Part shown: positions 34,523-44,017 of the stretch, piece after piece
How the letters are laid out: every line of letters begins with the position of its first letter
Numbering within the stretch: the first letter of the stretch is position 1
Source of the DNA: Amphibacillus cookii
GTDB lineage: Bacteria; Bacillota; Bacilli; Bacillales; Amphibacillaceae
Length of the DNA stretch: 64,000 nt
Assembly: GCF_016908375.1 (NCBI RefSeq)
Contig: NZ_JAFBDS010000001.1
Coordinates: forward strand, 1-64,000
Direction of reading: 5' to 3'
The notes under the pieces: model-generated
What the model was told of the DNA's origin: nothing
The model's database searches: none
The model's input: only the letters and a program-made list of their open reading frames with translations
Program-made: the position numbers and the translations under genes

Positions 34523-35533
34523 ATGAATATATTAGTCACAGGCGCTGCCGGTTTTATCGGCATGCACCTTTCAAAAAAATTATTAGATAACGGTCATCGT
34601 GTCATTGGCTATGATAATGTCAATGATTATTATGATGTTCAATTAAAGCGGGATCGACTTGCGTTGCTTGCTTCGTATCAAGACTTTGTTTTTTATGAAG
34701 CGGGTTTGGAAGATCGACAAGCTTTAAATCAAGTGTTTGAAAATGATGATATCGATGTTATTATCAATCTTGCGGCCCAGGCCGGTGTGCGTTATAGTTT
34801 AGAAAACCCACATGTTTATGCTGAATCCAATGTCGTTGGTTTTGTCAACATCCTTGAAGCGGCTCGACACTATCAAGTGAAGAACTTGATTTATGCATCT
34901 TCAAGTTCAGTCTACGGTGCCAATGTGAAGATGCCGTTCTCGACGGATGATGAAGTCAATCATCCGGTTAGTTTATATGCGGCGACGAAGAAATCTAATG
35001 AACTGATGGCACATACATATAGTCATTTGTATAATATACCGACGACTGGACTTCGTTTCTTTACCGTTTATGGACCGATGGGAAGACCGGATATGGCTTA
35101 CTTTTCGTTTACGAAAAAGATCTTGGCCGGTGAGGCGATAAAAATCTTTAATAATGGTGAGATGATGCGTGATTTTACTTATGTTGATGATATTGTCGAT
35201 GGGATTGTAAAGCTAATTGATCAGCCGCCAAAAGCTAATCCGGATTTTGACCGTGAACATCCAAAACCAAGTGCAAGCTATGCGCCGTATCGTTTGTATA
35301 ATATTGGCAATAATCAACCCGTCAAGTTGATGAACTTTATTGAAACACTTGAAAAACATCTTGGAATGACAGCGAAGAAAGAATTTTTACCGATGCAGCC
35401 TGGTGATGTCAAAGCAACGTATGCTGATATTGAACCATTACAAAAAGCAACAAGTTTTAAACCAACGACAACGATTGATCAAGGCTTAAAGCAGTTTGTT
35501 GATTGGTATATGGAATACTACCATAACACTTAA
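34523..35533 (+). CDS. UDP-glucuronate 4-epimerase (CapI/GalE-like SDR)
   Basis: Interconverts UDP-glucuronate and UDP-galacturonate. 336 residues. NAD-binding [42 protein letters not shown] (the QAGVRYS block is typical of UDP-GlcA epimerases), [34 protein letters not shown] and [23 protein letters not shown] lies 8 bases before the ATG. The next gene, ugd, makes its substrate. Base composition returns here to that of the upstream flank. Confidence 0.92.
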   Translation: MNILVTGAAGFIGMHLSKKLLDNGHRVIGYDNVNDYYDVQLKRDRLALLASYQDFVFYEAGLEDRQALNQVFENDDIDVIINLAAQAGVRYSLENPHVYAESNVVGFVNILEAARHYQVKNLIYASSSSVYGANVKMPFSTDDEVNHPVSLYAATKKSNELMAHTYSHLYNIPTTGLRFFTVYGPMGRPDMAYFSFTKKILAGEAIKIFNNGEMMRDFTYVDDIVDGIVKLIDQPPKANPDFDREHPKPSASYAPYRLYNIGNNQPVKLMNFIETLEKHLGMTAKKEFLPMQPGDVKATYADIEPLQKATSFKPTTTIDQGLKQFVDWYMEYYHNT

Positions 35534-35547
35534 GGAAGGTGTACCGA

Positions 35548-36714
35548 ATGAAAATTGCAGTAGCAGGAACAGGGTATGTAGGCTTATCTAATGCTGTTCT
35601 TTTAGCACAACATCATCAAGTGGTTGCATTCGATATTGTGCAAGAAAAAGTAGATATGATTACTAAAAAGCAATCGCCGATTGTTGATGCAGAGATTGAA
35701 GACTTTCTAACGAATAAAGAATTGAATTTAACAGCAACAACGAATGCATCAGAAGCTTATCAAGGTGCAGATTATATCATTATCTCAACACCAACAAATT
35801 ATGACGAGAAGAAAAATTTTTTTGATACAAGTACGGTTGAACACGTGATTCAGGATGTGATTGATATTAATCCACAGGCAACGATGGTGATTAAATCAAC
35901 GGTTCCAGTGGGTTATACCTTAGAAGTTAGAGCAAAATTTAAAACAGAAAATATCATTTTCTCACCTGAATTTTTACGTGAAGGACAAGCGCTTTATGAT
36001 AATTTACATCCATCACGTATTGTCGTTGGTGAACAATCTCAGCGTGCTAAGGTATTTGCTGATCTATTAGTCGAAGGTGCGATTAAGGAGAACATCGAAG
36101 TTTTATTCACTGACTCAACAGAAGCAGAAGCGATTAAACTGTTTGCAAATACATACTTAGCGTTACGCGTTTCATTCTTTAATGAATTAGATACCTATGC
36201 AGAGGTGCGTGGTTTAAATACAAAACAGATTATTGAAGGGATTGGTCTTGATCCAAGGATTGGTACCCATTACAATAATCCCTCATTTGGTTATGGTGGT
36301 TATTGCCTACCGAAAGATACGAAACAATTGTTAGCGAACTATCAGGATGTGCCAAATAATATTATCGGTGCCATTGTTGATGCTAACCGTACGCGTAAAG
36401 ACCATATTGCCGATAGCATTATTGCTAGACAACCTGAAATCGTTGGTATTTATCGTTTAACGATGAAAACAGACTCCGACAACTTTAGACAATCAGCGAT
36501 TCAAGGTGTGATGAAACGCTTGAAAGCTAAAGGAATTGAAGTTGTCGTTTATGAGCCTGTCTTACAAAAAGATATGTTTTATCACTCGCGTGTTATCAAA
36601 GACCTTGATGAATTTAAGCAGTTATCTGACGTGATTGTTACTAATCGATTAACTGAAGATATAAAAGATGTTACAGATAAAGTTTATACGAGGGACTTGT
36701 TTAGTCGTGATTAA
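35548..36714 (+). CDS. ugd: UDP-glucose 6-dehydrogenase (short, E. coli Ugd type)
   Basis: Oxidises UDP-glucose to UDP-glucuronate with two NAD+. 388 residues, the same length as E. coli Ugd and shorter than B. subtilis TuaD. N-terminal [65 protein letters not shown], the [19 protein letters not shown] helix and the catalytic Cys in [14 protein letters not shown] start at ATG 35548 with AAGGAAGG upstream; GTG 35539 lies inside that site. With GtaB and the epimerase it gives UDP-GlcA and UDP-GalA for the polysaccharide. Confidence 0.95.
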   Translation: MKIAVAGTGYVGLSNAVLLAQHHQVVAFDIVQEKVDMITKKQSPIVDAEIEDFLTNKELNLTATTNASEAYQGADYIIISTPTNYDEKKNFFDTSTVEHVIQDVIDINPQATMVIKSTVPVGYTLEVRAKFKTENIIFSPEFLREGQALYDNLHPSRIVVGEQSQRAKVFADLLVEGAIKENIEVLFTDSTEAEAIKLFANTYLALRVSFFNELDTYAEVRGLNTKQIIEGIGLDPRIGTHYNNPSFGYGGYCLPKDTKQLLANYQDVPNNIIGAIVDANRTRKDHIADSIIARQPEIVGIYRLTMKTDSDNFRQSAIQGVMKRLKAKGIEVVVYEPVLQKDMFYHSRVIKDLDEFKQLSDVIVTNRLTEDIKDVTDKVYTRDLFSRD

Positions 36715-36723
36715 TAGAGTATT

Positions 36724-36758
36724 AATAGCTCATACCTGATTAATGGGTGTGAGCTATT
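36724..36758 (+). terminator. Weak hairpin after ugd
   Basis: AATAGCTCATACC pairs with GGGTGTGAGCTATT, with G-U pairs. The T tract is poor, so it may only attenuate. Confidence 0.4.
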
Positions 36759-36863
36759 TGATGTTTAACTTTAAATCAGTAATAATTTAATATTTAATGT
36801 GAATAGTAAGCAAAGGTTTGGTACAATAAGAACGGAAAATAGTAAAAATCAAGGAGCATAAAA

Positions 36864-39011
36864 ATGAATTCACAAAAATGGAATCATGCGGAAATATTCG
36901 AAATTTCACAGAAAAATAATGGTTATCGAATAAAAGTACCGATTAAGGAAAAGGCAATTGATGCCCATCACTATTTCATATTAATTTGTCGTAATGATGG
37001 TTCAGAAACAGTTATTTTACCGAATGTTATTGGAGAAGAGAATTCATTCAAACTATTTGAATTCATCTTAGACCCAGATCAGATAGAAGACTCAGCTAAG
37101 CATATTTTTAATAACCATATCTTTGATTTGTTTTTTGTGATTGAAGAAGACCAAGAAAATATTAAAAGAAAAAGAATAAAAAGTGATTTCAAACATTATC
37201 GATACTTAGCATTAAGTTTAGAAAAAGAAAAGAAGCTATTTTATCCCTATACAACGGGTAAAGGGAATCTTTCTTTCAGGTACAATGATTACAAACTCTT
37301 TGCAGAGATCGACAAACTAATGTTAGACAACAATGGGAAAGTCTCGCTATCTGGGTTAATCAACTTTCCTCCACTATATCAAGAAGATGAATACACTTTT
37401 GGAGGTATGCGGTTAGTTGTTAAAAATAATTTGAATGAAGATGAGATTAATGTGCCACTAGATCCAGAAAAAAGAAGAGATATCCATTTAAACGTCAATG
37501 ATCATCTAAAAATTAATAATACCATTAATGGTTTTAGGGGTGAATTTGATCCTGTTAAGTATTTTAATAAAGATCTATTAAAAAATATTTATTTTAGCTT
37601 CTATATTGATTTAGAATATAAGGTTAATGGAGATCAGGAAGTAATTAGGAGTATTAGAGTAAAGTGTTCGCATCAAACCAATATACCTAAGCGCTTAATT
37701 TCTAAATTGGATAACGATAAAGTTAAATTCTTACTTAGGAAAACGAAAAGAGCACATTACTTATCTTTGAGTATTACAAGATATAGTCTGATTAGAGAGT
37801 TGAAACGAAATATTCAGAGAGAATGGACCAGAGTTAGAAGAAGTAAATCTCTTTTAAGATTATATAAGAGCGTATTTAATTTTATTGGTATGCTTCCTAA
37901 TACTAAAAATAAGGTGATTGTGTTTGAGAGTTTTATGGGTAAGCAATATAGTGATAATCCAAGAGCGATTTATGAATATATGCTTGAGCATCATCCAGAA
38001 TATAAAATGTATTGGAGTGCAGACCGTAGAAATGTGTATAAGTTTAAAGGAAAAAACCTTAACTATATTAGACGTTTTTCTGTTAAATGGCTGATTCAGA
38101 TGACAAGGGCACGCTATTGGGTGGTAAACGCTCGGATGCCGCTATGGATCAAAAAACCTAAACGGACTATTTATCTTCAAACATGGCACGGTACACCATT
38201 AAAAAGGTTAGGGATAGATATTGATGAAGTTCAAATGCCTGGTACAAATTCAGAGCGATATCGAGCGAACTTTATGAGAGCAGTGTCAAAATGGGATTAC
38301 TTAATTTCACCAAATCCCTATTCTACTGAAATTTTCAGGCGTGCTTTCCAATTTGATAAAACAATGATTGAATCTGGTTATCCGAGAAATGATATCCTTG
38401 TTAATCATAATAATACGTCAATGATCAATAAGCTAAAAGATAAAAACAACTTGCCTAAAGATAAAAAGATTATATTATATGCTCCGACTTGGAGAGATAA
38501 TCAATTTTATGCTAAAGGTAAATATAAGTTTAATCTCGAATTTGATCTCGATCAGATGCAAGAAAGCTTGAGTGATCAGTATATTATCTTGTTAAGAATG
38601 CATTATCTCATAGCAGAAAATCTGGATATCTCCTCATATGAAGGTTTTGTTTATGACTTTTCACATTATGAAGATATACGTGAGCTCTATCTGTTGTCAG
38701 ATATATTAATTACCGATTATTCTTCTGTATTCTTTGATTACGCAAACTTAAAGCGCCCCATGTTATTTTTTGTCTATGATATTGAAGATTATCGCGATAA
38801 TTTAAGAGGTTTCTACTTTGATTTTGAAAAGAAAGCACCAGGGCCACTTGTTAAAAAAACCGAGGAAATTATTGATTATATTAAACGAATTGATAAAGAG
38901 GGTTATCAATTTGGTAAGAAAGAAGAGGAGTTCTATAACAAGTTCTGCTCATTAGAAAACGGGACATCTTCTGAAACTGTTGTTAAAGAAGTGTTTGACT
39001 TAGATAGGTAA
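36864..39011 (+). CDS. TagF-like CDP-glycerol:poly(glycerophosphate) glycerophosphotransferase
   Basis: 715 residues. The C-terminal half (about 350-700) is the glycerophosphotransferase domain: VIVFESFMGKQYSDNPRAIYEYM, WVVNARMP, the catalytic LQTWHGTPLKRLG, GYPRNDIL, YAPTWRDNQF, RMHYLIAEN and LITDYSSVFFDYANLKRP. The N-terminal 340 residues form beta-rich and helical regions without a clear match. TagF-type enzymes add glycerol phosphate from CDP-glycerol to teichoic acids or to capsule sugars. No tagD, tagA or tagB is nearby, so it may decorate the locus polysaccharide (inference). AAGGAG lies 9 bases before the ATG. It ends the locus; an IS remnant follows. Confidence 0.9.
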   Translation: MNSQKWNHAEIFEISQKNNGYRIKVPIKEKAIDAHHYFILICRNDGSETVILPNVIGEENSFKLFEFILDPDQIEDSAKHIFNNHIFDLFFVIEEDQENIKRKRIKSDFKHYRYLALSLEKEKKLFYPYTTGKGNLSFRYNDYKLFAEIDKLMLDNNGKVSLSGLINFPPLYQEDEYTFGGMRLVVKNNLNEDEINVPLDPEKRRDIHLNVNDHLKINNTINGFRGEFDPVKYFNKDLLKNIYFSFYIDLEYKVNGDQEVIRSIRVKCSHQTNIPKRLISKLDNDKVKFLLRKTKRAHYLSLSITRYSLIRELKRNIQREWTRVRRSKSLLRLYKSVFNFIGMLPNTKNKVIVFESFMGKQYSDNPRAIYEYMLEHHPEYKMYWSADRRNVYKFKGKNLNYIRRFSVKWLIQMTRARYWVVNARMPLWIKKPKRTIYLQTWHGTPLKRLGIDIDEVQMPGTNSERYRANFMRAVSKWDYLISPNPYSTEIFRRAFQFDKTMIESGYPRNDILVNHNNTSMINKLKDKNNLPKDKKIILYAPTWRDNQFYAKGKYKFNLEFDLDQMQESLSDQYIILLRMHYLIAENLDISSYEGFVYDFSHYEDIRELYLLSDILITDYSSVFFDYANLKRPMLFFVYDIEDYRDNLRGFYFDFEKKAPGPLVKKTEEIIDYIKRIDKEGYQFGKKEEEFYNKFCSLENGTSSETVVKEVFDLDR

Positions 39012-39028
39012 ATACCAAATATAGTTTA

Positions 39029-39258
39029 GGCTCCTTTATCTAATGGTTGTATAATATTTGATGTTGGTGAAGAGAAATCCTCATTTCATGATTATGTGAA
39101 ACCAGGATCAAAATTCACTGGCGTCTTTTCTATTATATAGATAGAAAACAAGTGCGTTTCCCTGTAGAATTAAAGTCGACGAAAACCAATCCAGGAGGGA
39201 ACGCACTTGTCATACTCTCATGATATTAGAATGCTACTGGATATTCAAGACTTAATAT
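39029..39258 (+). mobile_element. Left end of an ISL3-like element, truncated
   Basis: A GGCTCC-type end at 39029 is followed by a leader shared with 49089-49178 (TTTGATGTTGGTGAAG and CGTCTTTTCTATT). A GATAGAAAACAAGT and CCCTGTAGAATTAA stretch shared with the remnant at 2880-2955 comes next, then a transposase start (TTG 39208) encoding MSYSHDIRMLLDIQDLI and stop. The open frame ends where the family A hairpin begins, so the rest of the element is lost. Confidence 0.65.
39148..39210 (+). promoter_or_regulatory. Hairpin that would sequester the transposase ribosome site
   Basis: ACAAGTGCGTTTCCCT (39148-39163) pairs with AGGGAACGCACTTGT (39196-39210) with a single bulge. The distal arm contains part of the GGAGGG ribosome site and the TTG start, the usual design for limiting transposase translation from outside transcripts. 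Confidence 0.6.
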
Positions 39259-39320
39259 AACGAACCTTCAATCAGTGTGCGAAGAACGAAAACTCCAACT
39301 GATTGAAGGTTCGTTTTATC
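39259..39320 (+). repeat. Family A repeat, copy 4 (3' hairpin only)
   Basis: A perfect 18-bp stem (39259-39276 and 39298-39315) reading AACGAACCTTCAATCAGT and its complement, followed by TTAT. It is the terminal hairpin of family A without the first half, and it abuts the truncated IS. Confidence 0.85.
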
Positions 39321-40012
39321 CGCCTACTTACTGTAGTAGCGTGCAAAACTACGATAGGAATAGGGAACCCTTTGGTTGGTATCACATTCAGCTTCATAAT
39401 TATGGTGAAGAAGTGAAAGTGTCACATTGGGCTTCACTAACTCTTCATGAATATAATCAACGTTCACAGGTCGCCTTCCAGCTCCCTCTATAGTCTTTTC
39501 AGGAAAGAGAAATTCCTCAATTGATCCGGCATTTCGTCCTCCAAGGGGCATCCAAATCCTTTTTTTTCAGCCAATTCAAAGACTTTTGTTGCTTTTTGGA
39601 AAAATATAACATACTTGAGGCAATCTCTCTTCCACTGGTTCTCTCATGGTGCAATTCTAGAATCCTTAGATAATGAATCAAACAAAAACATCCTATAAAA
39701 AGTGTCACACCATAAGTGTGCTCACTAATTATATAGGAGGTTTGTAGTGGCAAACAGCCTGGCGCTAAGTGGCAAAATAGTTGTCATATGGTAGTAAATA
39801 ATATGGCATAATTGGTGAATTACAGTGACAGTAATCACTGAAAGGGTATCGCATCAATAGACATCGAATAAAAGCTTTATAAATAATAAAATAGTCTTAG
39901 TAGTATTGATTGGTATACCAAACAGATATATAATAAATGAACATTGTCGAAAAAACAAGTATTTTAGTTGTTTTTGTAAAAATATGTTGATGTAAATTAG
40001 AGGGGGATTTTA
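39321..40012. other. Gene-poor interval before the TcaA-like gene
   Basis: No convincing gene. The one notable site is GGAGG at 39736-39740 followed by a 15-codon frame, GTG 39747 to TAG 39794 (MANSLALSGKIVVIW), which could be a leader peptide or chance. Confidence 0.5.
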
Positions 40013-41383
40013 GTGTATTGTAAAAAATGCGGTTCAAAAAATGAACATAAGGGAAAGTTCTGTAACAAGTGTGGTGTTCCCCTAACTCAAGTGCAAGTGG
40101 AAAGGGAACAAGAAAGTGGGGAGATAACGAAAAAACAAAGTGTAACGCCACCACCCCAGCCAAAATCGCCGATGTCTAAAAGAAATAAGTTGATTATTAG
40201 TGCTGTCCTTTCTTTGATCTTATTACTCTTTATCAGTTATCGAATGTTGGACAACTATTACGCAGAGGATGCTCAAATTGATAGACTTATAGCATCAATA
40301 CAAAATCGAGAGTCAAGTGATTTGGTTAAGCAGCTTGTCACATATGATCCGAGTTTTGAGGTGACGGAAGAATCTATTGCACCTTATATGGATTATTTAA
40401 ATGATAATAATGAGTATTTAAGTCGTTTAGTTGAACGAATGAGGAATAGAAATGATGCATTTAATTCAAGTAATGAGCTATACATAGAACAGGAAGGCTC
40501 GCATTTTGGCTTGTTTGATCGCTATCAATTAGTGATGAATCCTGTTTACTTAGCCATTGAATCATCAATTGATGGAGCCGTCATTGCAATTAATGATGAA
40601 GAAGCGGGTATTTATTATGCTGATGACTTGGTTTCTGTGGGTCCTGTTGCGCCAGGGCGTTACCAATTTAGCGCTGCTGTTGATTCAGATATCCCCTTAG
40701 AAAATGTGAAGACAGAAGATATTTTATCGAGTTCTGATACTTATTTAGTAACCATTCCTTTAAGAAGCATTCTTTTTTCAGTCACATCGGATATAGAAGA
40801 TGCGACGGTTTATCTAGATGACGTTGAAATTGGCAAATTATCAGATGGAGAGGGGCAATTTGGACCTTTGCCGTTAAATGATAATAGTTTACTTCAATTG
40901 AAGAAAGCGTACGAATCAGAAACCCTGGCATCTGAACCTATCCATGTGACAGAATATCAGGATGATTATCATATCTTATTTGAACTTGCCAATGTTGAAT
41001 CTGCTCAATCCACATTGAATGCACTTTATCGAGATGTAGGCTACTTAATAAGTTGGGGGGAGACGGATTCTAGATTATCGGATATACAGGCTCTACTTGT
41101 AGATGGTCGTGATAACAGTTTATACCAGACATTTAATAATACAGCCGATCGATATAATGATGACGAAGAAGTACAAAGCGTTAATTATACAGCTAGTATT
41201 CAAGAATTTGAGCAACTTGATATCTATGATTATGCTGTCATTTATGAATTAGATGTTGAAACACGTCATTATTATGGAGCTAGTCAAGATGATTATACGC
41301 AAACATTAACATTTGAGGCGATCATGGTCTATGATGATGAAGACCAAATTTTAAAATTAAAATCAGCTGATCTTATTGATTAG
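40013..41383 (+). CDS. TcaA/YvbJ-type zinc-ribbon membrane protein (paralogue)
   Basis: 456 residues. Zinc ribbon at the very N-terminus (YCKKCGSK...FCNKCGVPL), a linker, one membrane helix (LIISAVLSLILLLFISYRML), then an extracellular region with the same blocks as the protein at 11263-12690: FGLFDRYQLVMNPVYLAIE and VGPVAPGRYQFSAAV, ending in an NTF2-like domain. So it is a diverged paralogue of the TcaA-like family linked to wall-antibiotic response in Staphylococcus. It starts at GTG 40013 with AGAGGGGGA 6 bases upstream. The next gene encodes another zinc-ribbon membrane protein, 152 bases away. Confidence 0.87.
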   Translation: MYCKKCGSKNEHKGKFCNKCGVPLTQVQVEREQESGEITKKQSVTPPPQPKSPMSKRNKLIISAVLSLILLLFISYRMLDNYYAEDAQIDRLIASIQNRESSDLVKQLVTYDPSFEVTEESIAPYMDYLNDNNEYLSRLVERMRNRNDAFNSSNELYIEQEGSHFGLFDRYQLVMNPVYLAIESSIDGAVIAINDEEAGIYYADDLVSVGPVAPGRYQFSAAVDSDIPLENVKTEDILSSSDTYLVTIPLRSILFSVTSDIEDATVYLDDVEIGKLSDGEGQFGPLPLNDNSLLQLKKAYESETLASEPIHVTEYQDDYHILFELANVESAQSTLNALYRDVGYLISWGETDSRLSDIQALLVDGRDNSLYQTFNNTADRYNDDEEVQSVNYTASIQEFEQLDIYDYAVIYELDVETRHYYGASQDDYTQTLTFEAIMVYDDEDQILKLKSADLID

Positions 41384-41535
41384 GTAATCACAAAAAAGTA
41401 AAGCGAGCGCGTAAAGTTCTCGTTGTATAGACGCTAGACTTAGACGAAATGGAAAACAAAAGTAACGATAAATGACAACAGGAACATTAATGCATGAAGT
41501 TAAATAATATGAAGCATTTTAATAGGAGATTGAAC

Positions 41536-42201
41536 ATGGAAGACGAGCAAAAGTACTGTAAGGCGTGTGGTTTAAAACAAGCAATAGAAAATGATTTCTG
41601 TATTGAATGTGGTGATCAATTCATTGCAGAGCAGGTAGATCAAGCTGAATTTTCTAGTCAAGAAACATTTACACCAGAAAACAACAAGCGTTCACTTAAT
41701 AATATCATTAACCTCATTAAAACAAACAAGAAAGTATCTTTTTTAATCATTGCTTTTGCAATTGTTGGACTTGGATTTTTTATTTTTTGGGGATCACATC
41801 CACTTCAAGGAACTTGGGGAGCGTATGAAACGCATGCTAACGATTACCAAGAAAAAATTACTGTAGAAATTAGTCGAAGAGGAAATGTCGAACTAGTATT
41901 GGAATCACAAGGTGGTAATCAGTTAAGTTCTACGATCTCGTTCTCTGTAGCTAAAGATGACGAGGGATCAACTAGAGATTATACGGTGTTTTATATAGAT
42001 GAATTTGAAGAACTGACTTACAACGCAGAAAACGGTCAGCATATCACTATAACAGGCGATGTAATAAGTGAATCGTTTAGAGAGCTTAATATACCTATTG
42101 TCAATGATTTGGGATTCATATTATATCATAATACTGAAGGTGACGAAAAATCAATTGAGTTAACCCTAACAGGTGCTGGTATTACACTAAATCAGCAATA
42201 G
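41536..42201 (+). CDS. Zinc-ribbon single-pass membrane protein, unknown
   Basis: 221 residues from ATG 41536, chosen because TAGGAG lies 8 bases upstream; an earlier ATG at 41494 has none. An N-terminal zinc ribbon (YCKACGLKQ...FCIECGDQF), a linker of about 50 residues, one membrane helix (VSFLIIAFAIVGLGFFIFWG) and a roughly 130-residue outside domain that begins HPLQGTWGAYE. The outer part is beta-rich and unlike the TcaA repeats. Function unknown. It probably shares a transcript or theme with the preceding TcaA-like gene. Confidence 0.8.
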   Translation: MEDEQKYCKACGLKQAIENDFCIECGDQFIAEQVDQAEFSSQETFTPENNKRSLNNIINLIKTNKKVSFLIIAFAIVGLGFFIFWGSHPLQGTWGAYETHANDYQEKITVEISRRGNVELVLESQGGNQLSSTISFSVAKDDEGSTRDYTVFYIDEFEELTYNAENGQHITITGDVISESFRELNIPIVNDLGFILYHNTEGDEKSIELTLTGAGITLNQQ

Positions 42202-42371
42202 TATCTTGATATTTTGTCTGGTGCTATTATTACGTCTCCTGTTCATATGGCTAAGCAGTGTTAAAAGTGGATTCTCATTTGGATGAGTCGCAGCTACGCA
42301 TTAATCAAGTTTCTATAGCAAAACAAATGATTCGTGGAATTTTTTAATTATAATATTTAACCGTTTTTCTA

Positions 42372-42482
42372 TTATCGCAGATAACCAACCGTAAAACACC
42401 TCCCTCAAAATAGAGAGTAGAGCAAATCGGTAGAGGTGGGTGAAAACGGGCACTAATGTCCTGATTGCAGGTTCGTTTTATC
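42372..42482 (+). repeat. Dispersed two-hairpin repeat, family A copy 5 (short)
   Basis: TTATCGCAGATAACCAACCGTAAAACACCTCCCTC pairs loosely with GAGGTGGGTGAAAACGG; then CACTAATGTCCTGATTGCAGGTTCGTTTTAT. The second hairpin's left arm is deleted. Confidence 0.82.
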
Positions 42483-42489
42483 AAAACAG

Positions 42490-42522
42490 ATGACGTTGGT
42501 TTTACACACCAACGTCATTTTT
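42490..42522 (+). terminator. Rho-independent terminator
   Basis: ATGACGTTGGT (42490-42500) and ACCAACGTCAT (42508-42518) with a 7-base loop, then TTTT. It terminates the 40-42 kb transcript. Confidence 0.85.
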
Positions 42523-42657
42523 GATAGAATCAAACAACAAAATGTTCAATTGGTCAAATGACTATTTCAACTAAGTGCAAACGGTGAAGGATTATAAGTG
42601 ACAACCGATTATATATTTAATAGTGATAGTTAATGACTCCGATAACGCATAATCCCT

Positions 42658-43752
42658 CTAGTCATCCAAAATAAAGGCTAAATACAGTTTTACATAGTCG
42701 TTTATATCTTTAGGGTCGTAGCCAGTATAGTCTTTCAGTTTATTGAGTCGATATTGGAAAGTATTTTTATGAATAAATAAAGTTTCACAGCTTTTGTTAA
42801 TACTTTTGTTGTTCGCTCCATAGGTTAATAAAATCTCTTTAAGTGTTTCACGTTCCTTTTCTGGTATAGATCCGAGAACCTTATCGACAAATGCCGTTTT
42901 TGCTTCTGTTTTCATTGTTGTGACGAGCAGGCCTAGATCCATGTCTTGATAAAGGACGATTGTTTGAGCTTCTACTAATGCCCATGCTGAGGCATGCTCT
43001 GCTTGCTTAAAGTGTTGATAAATCGTGACAGCGGCGTTTTTCATTGGGCTTATACCAAAGTGATAGTTTAATTTTAATTCTTGAAACAGGAAATGATTTA
43101 ATTTATTAAGTTCACGAGTTACGGTCGTCACAAGATCGGTTTTAAATAATAGATATACAGTATCTTGTAATACCGTATAATGGCACGACTGATTATTGGT
43201 AAAATAATGGTCGAGCCCATGATAGACATGTTCTTGATTACAGAAATACGATGAAGGTTTGCCAACGACACAGGTATAATTGAGTGATCGATCAAAGTCA
43301 AGTAAGCTGAGTTGTGTTTTTGTCTGTTCATCCCACTGCTTATGTTGCCGTAGTGTTTCGATTAATAGCCGGTCCTGTTCACGTTTTTGGAAAGATAACG
43401 TATTTAAATAATTTTCCTTTATTAAGATCTCTGTCATTTTCTTAATAATTTCCCCATATTTCTCGACTTCTTCTTTTTCACCAGTAATGCCAATAACGCC
43501 AATGGTCTCGGTTTCCATTCTAACAGGAATATTAATCCCCTTTTTTGTACCGGTGAACTGTTGATCATATTCAATAATAAGATTTTGATCGGTTTCAATG
43601 ACTGTTTTGGCCCCGCCATGAAAATTACCGATTCTATCTGGGTCAGTACTGGCAATAATGATCCCTTTTTGATTCATATAATTAACTTCTTGATTAATAA
43701 TTTGCTTCATTTGTTCAACAATTTCTTGTGCTAATGTTACACTAACGTTCAT
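42658..43752 (-). CDS. CdaR-type carbohydrate-diacid transcriptional regulator
   Basis: 364 residues with the N-terminal sugar-diacid recognition domain (VTLAQEIVEQMKQIINQEVNYMNQKGIIIASTDPDRIGNFHGGA) and the C-terminal PucR-type helix-turn-helix (NKSINKSCETLFIHKNTFQYRLNKLKDYTGYDP). CdaR proteins activate uptake and use of glycerate, glucarate or galactarate. It is divergent from the GntP permease and glycerate kinase genes across 265 bases, which fits a dedicated activator of those genes. I start at ATG 43752 with GGGGGG 7 bases upstream; the 13-codon extension contains that site. Confidence 0.92.
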   Translation of the reverse strand: MNVSVTLAQEIVEQMKQIINQEVNYMNQKGIIIASTDPDRIGNFHGGAKTVIETDQNLIIEYDQQFTGTKKGINIPVRMETETIGVIGITGEKEEVEKYGEIIKKMTEILIKENYLNTLSFQKREQDRLLIETLRQHKQWDEQTKTQLSLLDFDRSLNYTCVVGKPSSYFCNQEHVYHGLDHYFTNNQSCHYTVLQDTVYLLFKTDLVTTVTRELNKLNHFLFQELKLNYHFGISPMKNAAVTIYQHFKQAEHASAWALVEAQTIVLYQDMDLGLLVTTMKTEAKTAFVDKVLGSIPEKERETLKEILLTYGANNKSINKSCETLFIHKNTFQYRLNKLKDYTGYDPKDINDYVKLYLAFILDD

Positions 43753-43982
43753 CTGCGTTCCCCCCTTTGCTGCTTTTGTTCTCCATCTCATTTATCATCA
43801 CTTAAGTTGATTCGTCAATGAAAAAGCGTAAGCGCGTTCAATCTTATAGGCTCAATAGATATATGAAAAGTTATAAATACTAGCTATTTGTTCTGGGTAC
43901 CTAAAATATTGTGTTATTATTCACAAATATCAGTATAGAAAATATATCTATTGAATGCAAGGATATTGTAAACTTAGCATTG

Positions 43983-43997
43983 TAGTAAACGTTTACA
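43983..43997 (+). promoter_or_regulatory. cre-like operator before the permease gene
   Basis: TAGTAAACGTTTACA contains a perfect 12-bp palindrome and differs from the cre consensus (WTGNAANCGNWNNCW) at one position. It lies just before GGAGG of the GntP gene, where bound CcpA could block transcription. Confidence 0.7.
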
Positions 43998-44017
43998 TGA
44001 TGAGGAGGATGACAACG

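Noticed and set aside
39275-39753. Frames of 70-80 codons on both strands after the polysaccharide locus
   Set aside because: No ribosome sites, no recognisable motifs and overlap with the family A hairpin.
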